Assembly: GCF_037974265.1 (NCBI RefSeq)
Contig: NZ_CP150233.1
Coordinates: 2,604,001 to 2,668,000 of the forward strand
DNA from: Paenibacillus sp. FSL R5-0623
GTDB taxonomy: Bacteria > Bacillota > Bacilli > Paenibacillales > Paenibacillaceae
Length of the DNA stretch: 64,000 nucleotides
Direction: 5' to 3'
Shown here one piece after another: positions 9,070-18,116 of this stretch. Both the position numbers and the translations under genes were made by a program. The first letter of the stretch is position 1, and each line of letters starts with the position of its first letter. Under the pieces are notes generated by a model. It saw only the letters and a program-made list of their open reading frames with translations, made no database searches and had not been told where the DNA came from.

Positions 9070-10140
9070 ATGTTGAATCAAATGGTGCTGCAAGAGAGAA
9101 TAAGCAAGGTATCCCAAGCGATGGAGTCTATGAAAAACACAAGCATCAATGAACAGTTTCCCATCGGACTAATCGACATACATCTATGGGAATGGCCGCA
9201 AGGTGTCGGTCTGTATGGCTTGCTTCAGCTCCATGAGGCAACGAAAGATCCCAAAGTGCTAGAATTTCTGGAATCATGGTATAATGCAAGGCTGATGGAA
9301 GGGGTACCGGAAAAAAATGTGAACACCTGCGCTCCGCTCCTTACTTTGATCTCATTATGCGAGCTGACCGGAAACAAGGAGTACGAACAGGTCTGTGAGG
9401 AGTGGAGCAGTTGGATCATGGATGGACTGCTGCGAACCGGAGATGGTGCGTTTCAACATATGATCACGGGAGATGCCAATGATGGTCAAATTCTGATTGA
9501 TACCCTGTTTATGACGGTGCTATTTTTGGCCAAGGCAGGGGTATACTTCAAGAAACCCGACATGGTGGAAGAAGCCAAACGACAGTTCCTTGTGCATATC
9601 AAATATCTATATAACAAGAAAACCGGATTGTTCTATCACGGCTGGGATTTCAATGAAAATCATAACTATGGTGCTGTTCATTGGGGAAGAGGCAATGCAT
9701 GGTATACGGCGGGAGTTATGGATTTCCTGAATATCATTCCGATCGAAGACGGGCTAAAAGCCTATCTGTTGGATACAGCAACCGCTCAAGTCAGAGCACT
9801 GAGCAAGCTTCAGGGTGAGGATGGCATGTGGCACACCGTGCTGGATGATCCAACCTCTTACAAAGAAACCTCAGCAACAGCAGCGATTGGATACGGCATT
9901 CTCAAGGGAATACGGTATGGATACCTGGATGAATCCTATCGCCAGAATGGCTTGAGAGCCCTTGAAGCGGTGTTGAAACATATTGATGATCACGGAGTTG
10001 TACAGCAGGTGTCCTATGGTACACCTGTGGGGCAGGATGCTCAGTTTTATAAAGATATAGCGATCAGTCCGATGGGTTATGGACAAGCACTTACGCTGTT
10101 TATCCTGATTGAGGGCTTGCGGGTTCCAACCGCCGAATAG
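9070..10140 (+). CDS. GH105 unsaturated rhamnogalacturonyl hydrolase (YteR/YesR type)
   Basis: Cytoplasmic alpha/alpha barrel enzyme of about 356 residues that removes the unsaturated galacturonyl residue left at the non-reducing end by pectate or rhamnogalacturonan lyases. Family signs are EWPQGVGLYGL near the N-terminus, the catalytic-Asp segment GQILIDTLFM (Asp matching D143 of YteR), FYHGWD, and HWGRGNAWYTAG. A GTG at 9058 is in frame, but ATG 9070 lies 11 bases after AAGGGAG. It has no signal peptide, so it acts on imported oligosaccharides. It follows the 851-residue gene by 35 bp and closes the first operon at a strong terminator. Confidence 0.9.
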   Translation: MLNQMVLQERISKVSQAMESMKNTSINEQFPIGLIDIHLWEWPQGVGLYGLLQLHEATKDPKVLEFLESWYNARLMEGVPEKNVNTCAPLLTLISLCELTGNKEYEQVCEEWSSWIMDGLLRTGDGAFQHMITGDANDGQILIDTLFMTVLFLAKAGVYFKKPDMVEEAKRQFLVHIKYLYNKKTGLFYHGWDFNENHNYGAVHWGRGNAWYTAGVMDFLNIIPIEDGLKAYLLDTATAQVRALSKLQGEDGMWHTVLDDPTSYKETSATAAIGYGILKGIRYGYLDESYRQNGLRALEAVLKHIDDHGVVQQVSYGTPVGQDAQFYKDIAISPMGYGQALTLFILIEGLRVPTAE

Positions 10141-10165
10141 AATAAGGCGGACTTGTAAGGAGGAT

Positions 10166-10195
10166 GGGGGATACAGTTTCCTGTATCCTCCTTTT
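10166..10195 (+). terminator. Terminator between convergent GH105 and FAD-oxidoreductase genes
   Basis: GGGGGATACAG / CTGTATCCTCC with a TTTC loop and a TTTT tail. It lies between two converging genes only 59 bp apart. Confidence 0.8.
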
Positions 10196-10199
10196 GGTT

Positions 10200-12449
10200 T
10201 TAGTAAGCTCGAATCTCGATTAATTCGGCATATCTGCTGCCATTTGTGGCATCAATTATGATTCTCAGAGCCTTAGCTGACACAGGGACATCCGGGGAAT
10301 GAATAACTTTTCTTTTGTGATTTTCTTGCACGCTTGCGACTTGTATCCATTCGCCAGCCGGAGTCAGTACATCCACGCGATAATCACGCACCAGCTCAGG
10401 CATCACGCGGAATGTTGTGTGATGGTGATGTAAATTAACCAGATCCTCGTTCACATCATCATTAAACGTCAAGTGCAATTCAGCCAAGGTTTGTGGCTCT
10501 TCCCATGTCAGTTGTACCCATTCCGGCTTGCCAGACTGCATCGGCTGCGACATCCACTGTTGCGGCCCACCGTAAGGGCGATGGTAACCGTTGATCGTGT
10601 TGTCCGCTGAATAGGCCGTGGTCTCAGAGAGGGTACGACAGCAGAAGGGCTGACGCGCCAACCCCTGCATGGACCATAATACGACAGGCTGATCCGTGGC
10701 ATGATCCTCCAGATTTTTGGACACGTGGTTTTCTTCTGTTTTGAAGAAGATCAGCACCCCGCTGTGTGCTTCTGTCGAATGGTAGAGTGAGACGGCTTTA
10801 TTGGAGCGGATGATCATAAAAGCATTCTGTGGTTCTTCCGGTCGCCATTCGAGCGGAAGCTTCACCCACTGCGCAGTTCCTGTTGTAACGTTAACAGTCG
10901 CCGTAACTTGTAACGAATGCGGGACGTAGTTCTCCTTACGCCCCGTATCCCACAGCTCTACCGTCAGCGCGGTATCGCTGGATGCATCCAGCAGCAGCTC
11001 CAGGCCGCTGAGCACTGGATGCACAGGCAGCAGCAGGGCAACATCCGTACCCAGCGGGTACGTCTCGCCAGGCTGCTCAAGGGCAATGCCCGTCAGCGTG
11101 CTGGAGGCTGTAGCCTTGGCACGCCGGGCCAGATCCAGCTCATCGTGGCTGCGCACCCCGATGATGGAAGCGTCCTGCCGCAGCAACGTCTGCTGCAGGA
11201 CCGCCAAATGCCTCGCGTACAACTCGCGCGGCGACACCCCCATGGCCGCGCAGAGCGCCGCGCCCGTACCAGCGGCTTCGCCGATGACCGCGCATGTTGC
11301 CATGACGCGGGTCGTGCCGAAGGCGACATGTGATGCACTGATGTCGCGCCCGGCCATGAGCATATTCCGCACATTTGCGGAATACAACGAGCGGAACGGC
11401 ACGTGATATACGCCATCGGCATGCATATGCTTCGAGCCACTCGCTTCGGCGTACATGCCCTGCGGGGGATGCAGGTCAATGGACCAGCCGCCAAAGGCAA
11501 CGGCATCCGGGAACTCCCGCTGGCTGATAATATCATTCTGGGTGAGCACATAGTCACCCGTGAAGCGGCGGTACTCCCTTTTGCCAGGCAGAGAACCAAT
11601 CCACTCCAGCGTCATATTGTCGGCATCAAACTTGCCGGAATTCTTGATATAGTCCCAGATCCCGTAGATCACGGACCACAGTTCATCACGGATCAGCTCA
11701 TTGTCATGAACGGTGTCATGTTCACCGCCCCATTCAATCCACCAGTAATGACAACCGGAATCCCCGCTGCGAATGACCCGGCGAATCGGAATACTCGTCT
11801 GCGTGATATCCTTGGCAAAAGAAGGCGGGATATAACGGACAGGCGCACCAGCATCCTTGGTATAAAAGAGAAGTGTACTGCCCAGCGTGATCTGATCAGC
11901 CACCTCAGGTGCCCATTCTTCACCATATTCGCTGCGGGCTTCCCGGCCGAGTGCAAACTTGGCTCCAGCCAGAAAGCCAACCAATCCATCGCCCGTACAG
12001 TCCAGATAGATCTGACTTTCGAATCGGATTTTGCGCTCAGATCCCATCATCCACCCGGTAACGGAGGTGATCATACGTTCATCCCCATCCCCAGTGGCCT
12101 CGACTTCATGTACATCCGTGTTCAGGTACAGGCTGATGTTGGATTCAGCTCGAACGGCTTCCAGAATGATCAAGTCCCAGAGATAGGGGTTGCCCTCTGG
12201 ATTACGATACTGATTCTCTACAAATAGTTCCCCCATGATACCCGTCTCGCGGGCATAGCGATTAATTCCGTGGGCGGTAGCGCCGCAGACCCACACGCGT
12301 ACTTCACTGCTTGAATTGCCACCGAGTACAGGACGATTCTGTACCAGAGCCACCTGTTGGCCCAGCCGGGCAGCAGATATGGCAGCGCATACGCCAGCAA
12401 GCCCGCCCCCGATGACGGTGATATCCGGTTTAACGAGTTCGTGCTTCAT
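10200..12449 (-). CDS. FAD-dependent oxidoreductase with C-terminal beta-sandwich domain
   Basis: A 749-residue flavoprotein. The N-terminus has the dinucleotide-binding motif VIGGGLAGVCAAISAARLG followed by LGGNSSSEVRVWV, typical of the FAD_oxidored family (PF12831) that often occurs beside sugar importers. Further FAD-binding hints are YLDCTGDGLVGFLAG and MLMAGRDISASHVAFGTTRV. The last 230 residues look like tandem discoidin-like beta domains (PEWVQLTWEEPQTLAELHLT). There is no signal peptide. It is transcribed away from the AraC gene at 12602 across a 152-bp A+T-rich promoter region. The stretch about 10980-11340 is clearly more G+C-rich than its surroundings. The substrate is unknown; an oxidised sugar or glycoside is plausible. 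Confidence 0.85.
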   Translation of the reverse strand: MKHELVKPDITVIGGGLAGVCAAISAARLGQQVALVQNRPVLGGNSSSEVRVWVCGATAHGINRYARETGIMGELFVENQYRNPEGNPYLWDLIILEAVRAESNISLYLNTDVHEVEATGDGDERMITSVTGWMMGSERKIRFESQIYLDCTGDGLVGFLAGAKFALGREARSEYGEEWAPEVADQITLGSTLLFYTKDAGAPVRYIPPSFAKDITQTSIPIRRVIRSGDSGCHYWWIEWGGEHDTVHDNELIRDELWSVIYGIWDYIKNSGKFDADNMTLEWIGSLPGKREYRRFTGDYVLTQNDIISQREFPDAVAFGGWSIDLHPPQGMYAEASGSKHMHADGVYHVPFRSLYSANVRNMLMAGRDISASHVAFGTTRVMATCAVIGEAAGTGAALCAAMGVSPRELYARHLAVLQQTLLRQDASIIGVRSHDELDLARRAKATASSTLTGIALEQPGETYPLGTDVALLLPVHPVLSGLELLLDASSDTALTVELWDTGRKENYVPHSLQVTATVNVTTGTAQWVKLPLEWRPEEPQNAFMIIRSNKAVSLYHSTEAHSGVLIFFKTEENHVSKNLEDHATDQPVVLWSMQGLARQPFCCRTLSETTAYSADNTINGYHRPYGGPQQWMSQPMQSGKPEWVQLTWEEPQTLAELHLTFNDDVNEDLVNLHHHHTTFRVMPELVRDYRVDVLTPAGEWIQVASVQENHKRKVIHSPDVPVSAKALRIIIDATNGSRYAELIEIRAY

Positions 12450-12601
12450 GTGAACACCTCTCTCATTGAATATGGATGAGCCTAAGCTCAGATTTCATAT
12501 TTCATATCTATAATTTCATATTAGTTCTATATATTTACTTTTCAAATACACTATATTATCATCGAGCATATACTTTATTTCATAACAAAGGCAGGTGTGT
12601 C

Positions 12602-13369
12602 ATGGACCTCCTTAATCACATCTACTGGAAGAAGAAAGCTGAATTTGCTCTGGTAGAAGATATCTACGACGCTTGGGTGGTCTTTGCCGTTGAAGAGGGC
12701 GTATTTCGTTACGAGATTGATGGGCAGAGCGGAGAGGCGGGTTTTGCTGATCTGGTGTTATGTCCGCCCCACGTTCCTTTTCGCAGAGAGACGGTAACCC
12801 CGCTGACGTTTCACTATATGCTGTTCCGTTGTAACTCCACAGAAGATGAGCGTCTCCTACCGCCAATCGGAAAATCCCTCATTAATGATACGAAGCGTCT
12901 GGCTTCAACATATGCCTACCTGCGTCAGGCGAGCGAGGACAACGATGAGGCTACAACAGGTTGGAAAACCCATCTGATGTTGGATTTGTGGCGGCTGTAT
13001 CAATGGGAGCGCAGACAGAGCAGGCTAATGGAAACCAAGTTCACGGAGGATGCCCTCATGGCTGAAGCGGCAGTATTGTTGGAGGAGTGGGCAGGAGAGG
13101 CGGTCAGTCTTCGAACGTTGGCCGAACAGTTGGCTTTGAGTCCAGTCCAGCTCACCCGAAGGTTCCGGGAGGCCTTTCAAGAGACACCATCCGATTATCT
13201 GAAAGCGATTCGTCTCAAAAAAGCAAAAGCTTTGCTGGCAGATAGCCGTCTGACCCTCACGCAGATCGCTGAGAGATGTGGATATGAGAACGGATTTTAT
13301 CTGAGCCGTGTATTTTCGTCCACCGTAGGAATCAGTCCCTCAGAGTATCGGAAACGACATCAAGTATGA
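12602..13369 (+). CDS. AraC-family regulator
   Basis: About 255 residues with a cupin-like sensor half (GEAGFADLVLCPPHVPFRRE) and a C-terminal double helix-turn-helix: VSLRTLAEQLALSPVQLTRR and LTLTQIAERCGYENGFYLSR. The frame is open upstream to 12476, but that stretch is A+T-rich promoter DNA; ATG 12602 follows GGCAGGTG. It is divergent from the FAD oxidoreductase gene and probably controls it. The HTH ending GISPSEYRKRH is the usual AraC C-terminus. Confidence 0.88.
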   Translation: MDLLNHIYWKKKAEFALVEDIYDAWVVFAVEEGVFRYEIDGQSGEAGFADLVLCPPHVPFRRETVTPLTFHYMLFRCNSTEDERLLPPIGKSLINDTKRLASTYAYLRQASEDNDEATTGWKTHLMLDLWRLYQWERRQSRLMETKFTEDALMAEAAVLLEEWAGEAVSLRTLAEQLALSPVQLTRRFREAFQETPSDYLKAIRLKKAKALLADSRLTLTQIAERCGYENGFYLSRVFSSTVGISPSEYRKRHQV

Positions 13370-13523
13370 GGTAAGGGTCTCGTCCATCTAGCCTTCCATC
13401 CATTCACTCATTCATTTCTTGCTTACACCAATAGAACATATCTGTGTAGTTCACATGGATGCAGGCAGCGAATATCACAAATCCATGCAAATCATTCGAC
13501 TCCGGCTGTAAATGGCAGGCAGG

Positions 13524-13532
13524 TGCTATAAT
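13524..13532 (+). promoter_or_regulatory. Extended -10 promoter for the sensor kinase gene
   Basis: TGCTATAAT gives a TGn extension and a perfect TATAAT, with no good -35 at the usual distance. It lies 36 bp before the kinase start. The rest of the 13370-13567 gap shows nothing else I can name. Confidence 0.55.
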
Positions 13533-13567
13533 GGGGTCATTAATTGTAGGGGAGCGAGCACTAAGGA

Positions 13568-15388
13568 ATGAAGATGCCAAATTGGAAGAGTTGGTTGCCG
13601 CAGCGGCTCAGATACCGCCTGTTCGGTGCATTTGTGGTGTTGATTCTTTTGCCGTTCAGTGCATTGAATGTCTACAATTATCAGCAAATTGAATCCCTGG
13701 TCGAGCAGAAAATCAGTGAGCAGAGTCATGAGCAGCTAGTCCAGATGTATCGCTCTCTGGAGGACCAGATGAGCATTGCCTTCAAAACGCTCATTTTTCT
13801 GGAACAGGATTCCGCGGTAAGAAATGTGCTAACCTCCCCGGGCAGTCGTACGCCGCTTGAGAACAAGTCGCTGGTAGAAGAAAAGTTCAAGATGATCAAC
13901 AACAGTTTCTTCCTATATAATCCTTCGGTGTACTTTACCTTACTGGATTTTCATGATAGCGTTTACACTTCGTATTTGCCCAAAAGAGCACTGACGTATG
14001 GCCCCTATCTGGAACAATTCCGTGAGCGTCTGGGGGAAATAACCATTCCAAAAGGCGGTGCGGATTCACACTCGCTTCAACCGGAAGAACTCTTCTATCG
14101 CTGGGATGCACGGGATTCCAACCCTGTGCTCAGAGAGTTATCCTCCAGCCCATATCTCTTGTCGCTGTATGCTTATATGAAAGATAGCGGCGGCAAGCGA
14201 TACGGGCTGGCACGAATTAGCATCGATTATTCCTACTGGTTCCAGACCATGCTGAAGGATTCACAGAGTAACCAGGAGTATTATCTTATTACAGGTAGTG
14301 GAGAGACCATAGCCAGTTCATCCAAAACAGCGGTGCTTTCACCAGAGGTTACGCGTGAAATAGCTCTTCATCCGGCACAGGCTTATCTGACCGATCCAGC
14401 CTCGGATACGCTGATTAACTACGTGTACATCGAATCACTGGACTGGTATATGGTGAATCGTATTCCACTTTCCATCCTGTTTACAGAGATATCCGAGCTT
14501 AAACAGCGTTACTTTCTGACCTTTTTTGGTTTCACAGGAGCATTTGTAGTGATGGCTTTTATGATCTCGGCAACGTTCACGCGTCCCTTGTCACACTTAC
14601 AGAATAAGATGAGGGAGGTTGTCCGCAAAAACCTCAAGATTCGTATTCCCGAAGGCCGCAGCCGAGGGGAAGTATTGGAATTGACACGCACGTTTAATAC
14701 GATGCTGGATGATGCCAATCAGATGATCAACAGACTCAAGGCGGAGGAACGCCAGAAGGAAGCGGTACATTTTCACATGCTCCTCGCCCAGATGAATCCG
14801 CACTTTCTCCTGAATACATTGAATACAATGAAATGGAGTGCGATCCGCAGCGGGAATGAAGAGATCTCCGAGATGTGTGTTTCCTTGGGCAAATTGCTGG
14901 AGGTCAGCCTGAATTCACAGGTCGAATTGGTATACCTGAAGGATGAGATCGAGTTGGTTCAAGCCTACCTTCATATTCAGCGGATTCGTTACCGCGATAG
15001 CTTTGAGGTGACTTGTGAATTTGACGATAAATTGGAGTATGCGCTGGTGCCCAAGCTAAGTTTGCAGCCGCTGGTGGAGAATGCCATTCACCACGGTGTC
15101 GGGCCACTGGAGCAGCTTGGTCAGATCCGCATCGGAATTTATAGGCAAGACACAGGCGTGCTGATGCTGGAGGTGGCAGACAACGGAATTGGAATGGAGG
15201 AATCCCGGCGTCAGCAGATGACCCGCACGCGTCCAGGGATCGGTCTATCCAACCTCAGGGAACGATTGCGGTTATTGTTCAAAGGCCAAAGTGAACTTGA
15301 AGTGATTGATACCAAGCCGGGGACATTAGTGAGGTTCAGCATTCCTTTTTTATTGTCGACGCCGTACGTACAGAAGCGGTCAGACTAG
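13568..15388 (+). CDS. YesM-type sensor histidine kinase
   Basis: Membrane kinase of 606 residues. Transmembrane helices are near residues 18-36 and 318-336, bracketing a large extracellular sensor. A HAMP domain follows (TRPLSHLQNKMREVVRKNL), then the His_kinase domain with NPHFLLNTLNTMKWSA, whose His is phosphorylated, and an HATPase with N-box LVENAIHHGV, DNGIGM and GIGLSNLRERL. ATG 13574 is also possible, with better spacing to AAGGA. Its TAG stop coincides with the left boundary of an inverted-repeat element. It pairs with the response regulator at 15571 and should sense an extracellular sugar for the importer at 16.6-19.9 kb. Confidence 0.93.
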   Translation: MKMPNWKSWLPQRLRYRLFGAFVVLILLPFSALNVYNYQQIESLVEQKISEQSHEQLVQMYRSLEDQMSIAFKTLIFLEQDSAVRNVLTSPGSRTPLENKSLVEEKFKMINNSFFLYNPSVYFTLLDFHDSVYTSYLPKRALTYGPYLEQFRERLGEITIPKGGADSHSLQPEELFYRWDARDSNPVLRELSSSPYLLSLYAYMKDSGGKRYGLARISIDYSYWFQTMLKDSQSNQEYYLITGSGETIASSSKTAVLSPEVTREIALHPAQAYLTDPASDTLINYVYIESLDWYMVNRIPLSILFTEISELKQRYFLTFFGFTGAFVVMAFMISATFTRPLSHLQNKMREVVRKNLKIRIPEGRSRGEVLELTRTFNTMLDDANQMINRLKAEERQKEAVHFHMLLAQMNPHFLLNTLNTMKWSAIRSGNEEISEMCVSLGKLLEVSLNSQVELVYLKDEIELVQAYLHIQRIRYRDSFEVTCEFDDKLEYALVPKLSLQPLVENAIHHGVGPLEQLGQIRIGIYRQDTGVLMLEVADNGIGMEESRRQQMTRTRPGIGLSNLRERLRLLFKGQSELEVIDTKPGTLVRFSIPFLLSTPYVQKRSD

Positions 15389-15547
15389 GGCGTGTCTGAA
15401 AACTCCGAAGGAAGCAGATTTTGCTGAATTTTCGTTCCGAGCAAGGAAGTTTTCCGCAGGCGTGCCGAGGCACGTCAAGGGAAAGTGACGAAGCATGGGG
15501 CGAAAAGGCGGTAAAAGATGCACTTCGCGAGTTTTGAGAAACGCCCT
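15387..15547 (+). mobile_element. 161-bp MITE-like element with terminal inverted repeats
   Basis: The left end AGGGCGTGTCTGAAAACTC plus CGAAG and the right end CTTCGCGAGTTTTGAGAAA plus CGCCCT are inverted copies, agreeing at about 22 of 25 positions. Both ends are flanked by TA, consistent with a TA target duplication. There is no coding capacity for a transposase. It fills the gap between the kinase and response-regulator genes, and the kinase TAG is made of the flanking TA plus the first G of the element. A folded RNA role cannot be excluded. Confidence 0.7.
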
Positions 15548-15570
15548 ACGACTGGAGAGGGGAATCTGGC

Positions 15571-16422
15571 ATGTGGAAAGTATTACTTGTAGAAGATGAG
15601 GTGTTTGTACGGGAGTCGGTACGAGAGATTATTTCCTGGGAAGAGCTGGGCTTCACGGTCATCGGAGAATCCGGTAATGGGACCGAAGCGCTGGCGATGA
15701 TCATACAGGATACACCGGATCTGGTACTGACCGATATTGTTATGCCAGGTATGGATGGTCTGGAATTACTCAAACAGACCCGTCAGGCCGGGTTAAAAAC
15801 CAAGTTTGTGATGCTCACCTGTATGGGGGAGTTCGAATATGTACGTCGTGCGATGGAATACGGAGCTTCCAATTATATTCTGAAGCTGTCGATGAGTGTG
15901 AATTCACTGCGTGATACACTTCGTAAAGTAAGTGCAGAACTGGGAGCTTCGGCGGAGGTCCGAACGGAGGCAGACCATCATGAAGTGCCACCTTCCACAC
16001 CGGTTCTCACATCAATGACTGATTTGCCTAATTCTCTTACGGTCTCTTCTGCGCCCTCACCTGAACCTGATCTTCCATTTACACCTGTTCGTGAGCCGAT
16101 TGTGAAACACCCGGAGATTAGCAAAATAATTCAGTACATCGGACAGCATTACGACCAGGACATTACCGTCAAATCCATGTCACGATATGTGATGATGGGC
16201 GAGAATTATGTGAGCGCTTTGTTCAAAAAGAAAACCGGCCATACCTTGATTCATTACCTGCATGGGGTACGGATGGAGAAAGCGGCTGAATATTTGCGCG
16301 AGACGGACCTACCTGTACAGGAGATTGGTTACCGCGTGGGATTCGGAAGTGATAATTATTTCATCAAAATATTCAAGCGTTGGACTGGTTGCACGCCCAG
16401 CCAGTATCGTCATCGTTCGTGA
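15571..16422 (+). CDS. YesN-type response regulator with AraC output domain
   Basis: About 283 residues. The receiver domain begins VLLVEDEVFVRESVREII, with the phospho-acceptor Asp55 in DLVLTDIVMPGMDG and a conserved Lys in ASNYILK. A Pro/Ser/Thr-rich linker (about residues 130-175) leads to an AraC double helix-turn-helix: ITVKSMSRYVMMGENYVSAL and LPVQEIGYRVGFGSDNYFIK. It is shorter than many YesN proteins because the middle is compact. GGAGAGGGG stands about 9 bases before the ATG. It is the partner of the kinase upstream, and the importer genes follow 169 bp downstream. Confidence 0.92.
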   Translation: MWKVLLVEDEVFVRESVREIISWEELGFTVIGESGNGTEALAMIIQDTPDLVLTDIVMPGMDGLELLKQTRQAGLKTKFVMLTCMGEFEYVRRAMEYGASNYILKLSMSVNSLRDTLRKVSAELGASAEVRTEADHHEVPPSTPVLTSMTDLPNSLTVSSAPSPEPDLPFTPVREPIVKHPEISKIIQYIGQHYDQDITVKSMSRYVMMGENYVSALFKKKTGHTLIHYLHGVRMEKAAEYLRETDLPVQEIGYRVGFGSDNYFIKIFKRWTGCTPSQYRHRS

Positions 16423-16591
16423 CTCACAGGATGAGTAGAAGGAATATGTGTACCCAGTGCTTAGACAAGGTAGGGTAAATCCGTATTTTTGTTCAATCCG
16501 AATCATGGATATGTATCTTATGAACCCAGCAAGGTCCCTGCTACGATGTAACGGAAGGTATCACTTCAATTCAGGGAGGTCATGTGACCAG

Positions 16592-17908
16592 ATGAGAATC
16601 AAAAAAGGATTAACGGGATTAATCGTAGGTGCGCTGATGCTGGGCTTGCTTGCCGGCTGTGTAGGTAAAAATGAGACGAACGGTGGAGATAACGGAGGTG
16701 GAGCGGCAGAGGGAAAAGTGAAGCTCACCATGTGGGGCGCGGTGCCGCCTGAGAATGGTCCACAGGAAGTGGTGGATACCTGGAATGCGGAGCATCCTGA
16801 TATTCAGGTGGAATATGTGCGGTTTGTGAATGACGATGATGGCAACCTGAAGCTGGATACGGCGCTGTCCACCGGACAGAACGTTGATCTGTATGTCAAC
16901 TATACCCTTACAAATCTGGATAAACGCATCAAGGGCGGGACAGCACTGGATCTGGGCGAGTTCACTGACTACAACATTGATGAGAAAATGGGAGAGGATG
17001 CGGCTTCCTGGAAAGTGGATGGAAAATATTACGGGATGCCAACCAAGAAAAACGCTGCCTTCTTCGCTTTAAATATGAAAGCGCTTGATCAGGCCGGACT
17101 GAGCGTTCCAACAGCCTGGACTTGGGATGAAGCCCGTGAATATGCACTCAAACTGAAGACGGCTGGTTTCAAGTACGGATTGGTTCAGCATACCGCTTCC
17201 TATGTAGACCCGCTCGATTCCGTTCTGGTGAAGAACGGCTATGTTAAGGCGGACGGTACTTCCAATCTCGATGATCCGCTTGTCACTAAATGGCTGGAGA
17301 CATTGAACGGAATGATGAAGGAGGATGCAACTACGCCACCACTTGGTGAGCAGCTGACTTCCAAAATGCCGGTGGAGAACATGTTCCTTGCTGGTGAGTC
17401 TGCCATGATTAATATCGGAGAATGGCTGATCCGCACATCCAACAATATGACTGAGTTCCCTCGGGATTGGAAAATCGCCTTTGCCCCTGTACCGAGACTG
17501 GCTGCACAAGAAGCAGATATGGTGAAGAGTGGAGGACTTGGTGACTTTATTGCGATCAATTCCAAGTCGAAAAATAAAGAAGCCGCATGGGAGTTCCTGA
17601 AATGGTACGCCGATGGGGGAATGATGCCGATGGCTGCGGGTGGACGTCTTCCTTCCTCCAATGCGGTTGATCAACAGACTGCGATCGATCATCTGCTGGG
17701 CGATTATGCCGATTCTTATGACAAGGAGTCACTGGAATTTGTGTTGTATGGTGACGAGACACCTACGTTTGTCCGCAGCATTGCGCAGGAAGTGGTCGAT
17801 CTGCGTGCACAGGAGTATGAAAAGTTCTTCCTCGGTAACCAGACTGCCGAAGTAACGGTACAGAACATGGTCAAACGCCATAATGACTGGCTGAAGCAGA
17901 ATCAATAG
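16592..17908 (+). CDS. Sugar ABC transporter substrate-binding lipoprotein (second cassette)
   Basis: Extracellular family-1 solute-binding protein of 438 residues. The signal peptide ends in the lipobox LLAGC, followed by a Gly/Asn-rich spacer. VKLTMWGAVPPENGPQEVVD and later LAGESAMINIGEWLIR are typical. The frame is open back to 16448, but ATG 16592 is the first start with GGGAGG (16574-16579) in range; closer ATG/GTG codons run into a TGA. It follows the two-component pair that presumably induces it. Confidence 0.9.
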   Translation: MRIKKGLTGLIVGALMLGLLAGCVGKNETNGGDNGGGAAEGKVKLTMWGAVPPENGPQEVVDTWNAEHPDIQVEYVRFVNDDDGNLKLDTALSTGQNVDLYVNYTLTNLDKRIKGGTALDLGEFTDYNIDEKMGEDAASWKVDGKYYGMPTKKNAAFFALNMKALDQAGLSVPTAWTWDEAREYALKLKTAGFKYGLVQHTASYVDPLDSVLVKNGYVKADGTSNLDDPLVTKWLETLNGMMKEDATTPPLGEQLTSKMPVENMFLAGESAMINIGEWLIRTSNNMTEFPRDWKIAFAPVPRLAAQEADMVKSGGLGDFIAINSKSKNKEAAWEFLKWYADGGMMPMAAGGRLPSSNAVDQQTAIDHLLGDYADSYDKESLEFVLYGDETPTFVRSIAQEVVDLRAQEYEKFFLGNQTAEVTVQNMVKRHNDWLKQNQ

Positions 17909-17933
17909 AAAGCGAAAGCAATGAGTCCAAAGG

Positions 17934-17956
17934 CCGTCCCAATGGGGCGGTTTTTT
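17934..17956 (+). terminator. Terminator between binding protein and permeases (second cassette)
   Basis: CCGTCCC / GGGGCGG with an AAT loop and six T residues. It lies 160 bp before the permease start, so part of the transcripts would end here. This parallels 4683-4714. Confidence 0.75.
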
Positions 17957-18116
17957 CTATATAAGCAATAGAACAATTCCATGTTGTTTTCCTCCCGAAA
18001 GTCACTGCCGAAATACATATATCTGTGATATCAGGTACAGGGTTATGTTCCTTAAATGTTAGAGGACATCTTGTTATGCTTAATTCCAGAACAGATGTTA
18101 AGGAGTGGGGGAGCAT

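Noticed and set aside
11403..12227. Long + strand frame (274 codons) inside the FAD oxidoreductase gene
   Set aside because: It is antisense to a clear gene in a G+C-rich stretch, has no ribosome site, and its translation has no domain pattern.
17069..17692. 207-codon - strand frame opposite the second binding protein
   Set aside because: Shadow of a strong gene with no start signal.
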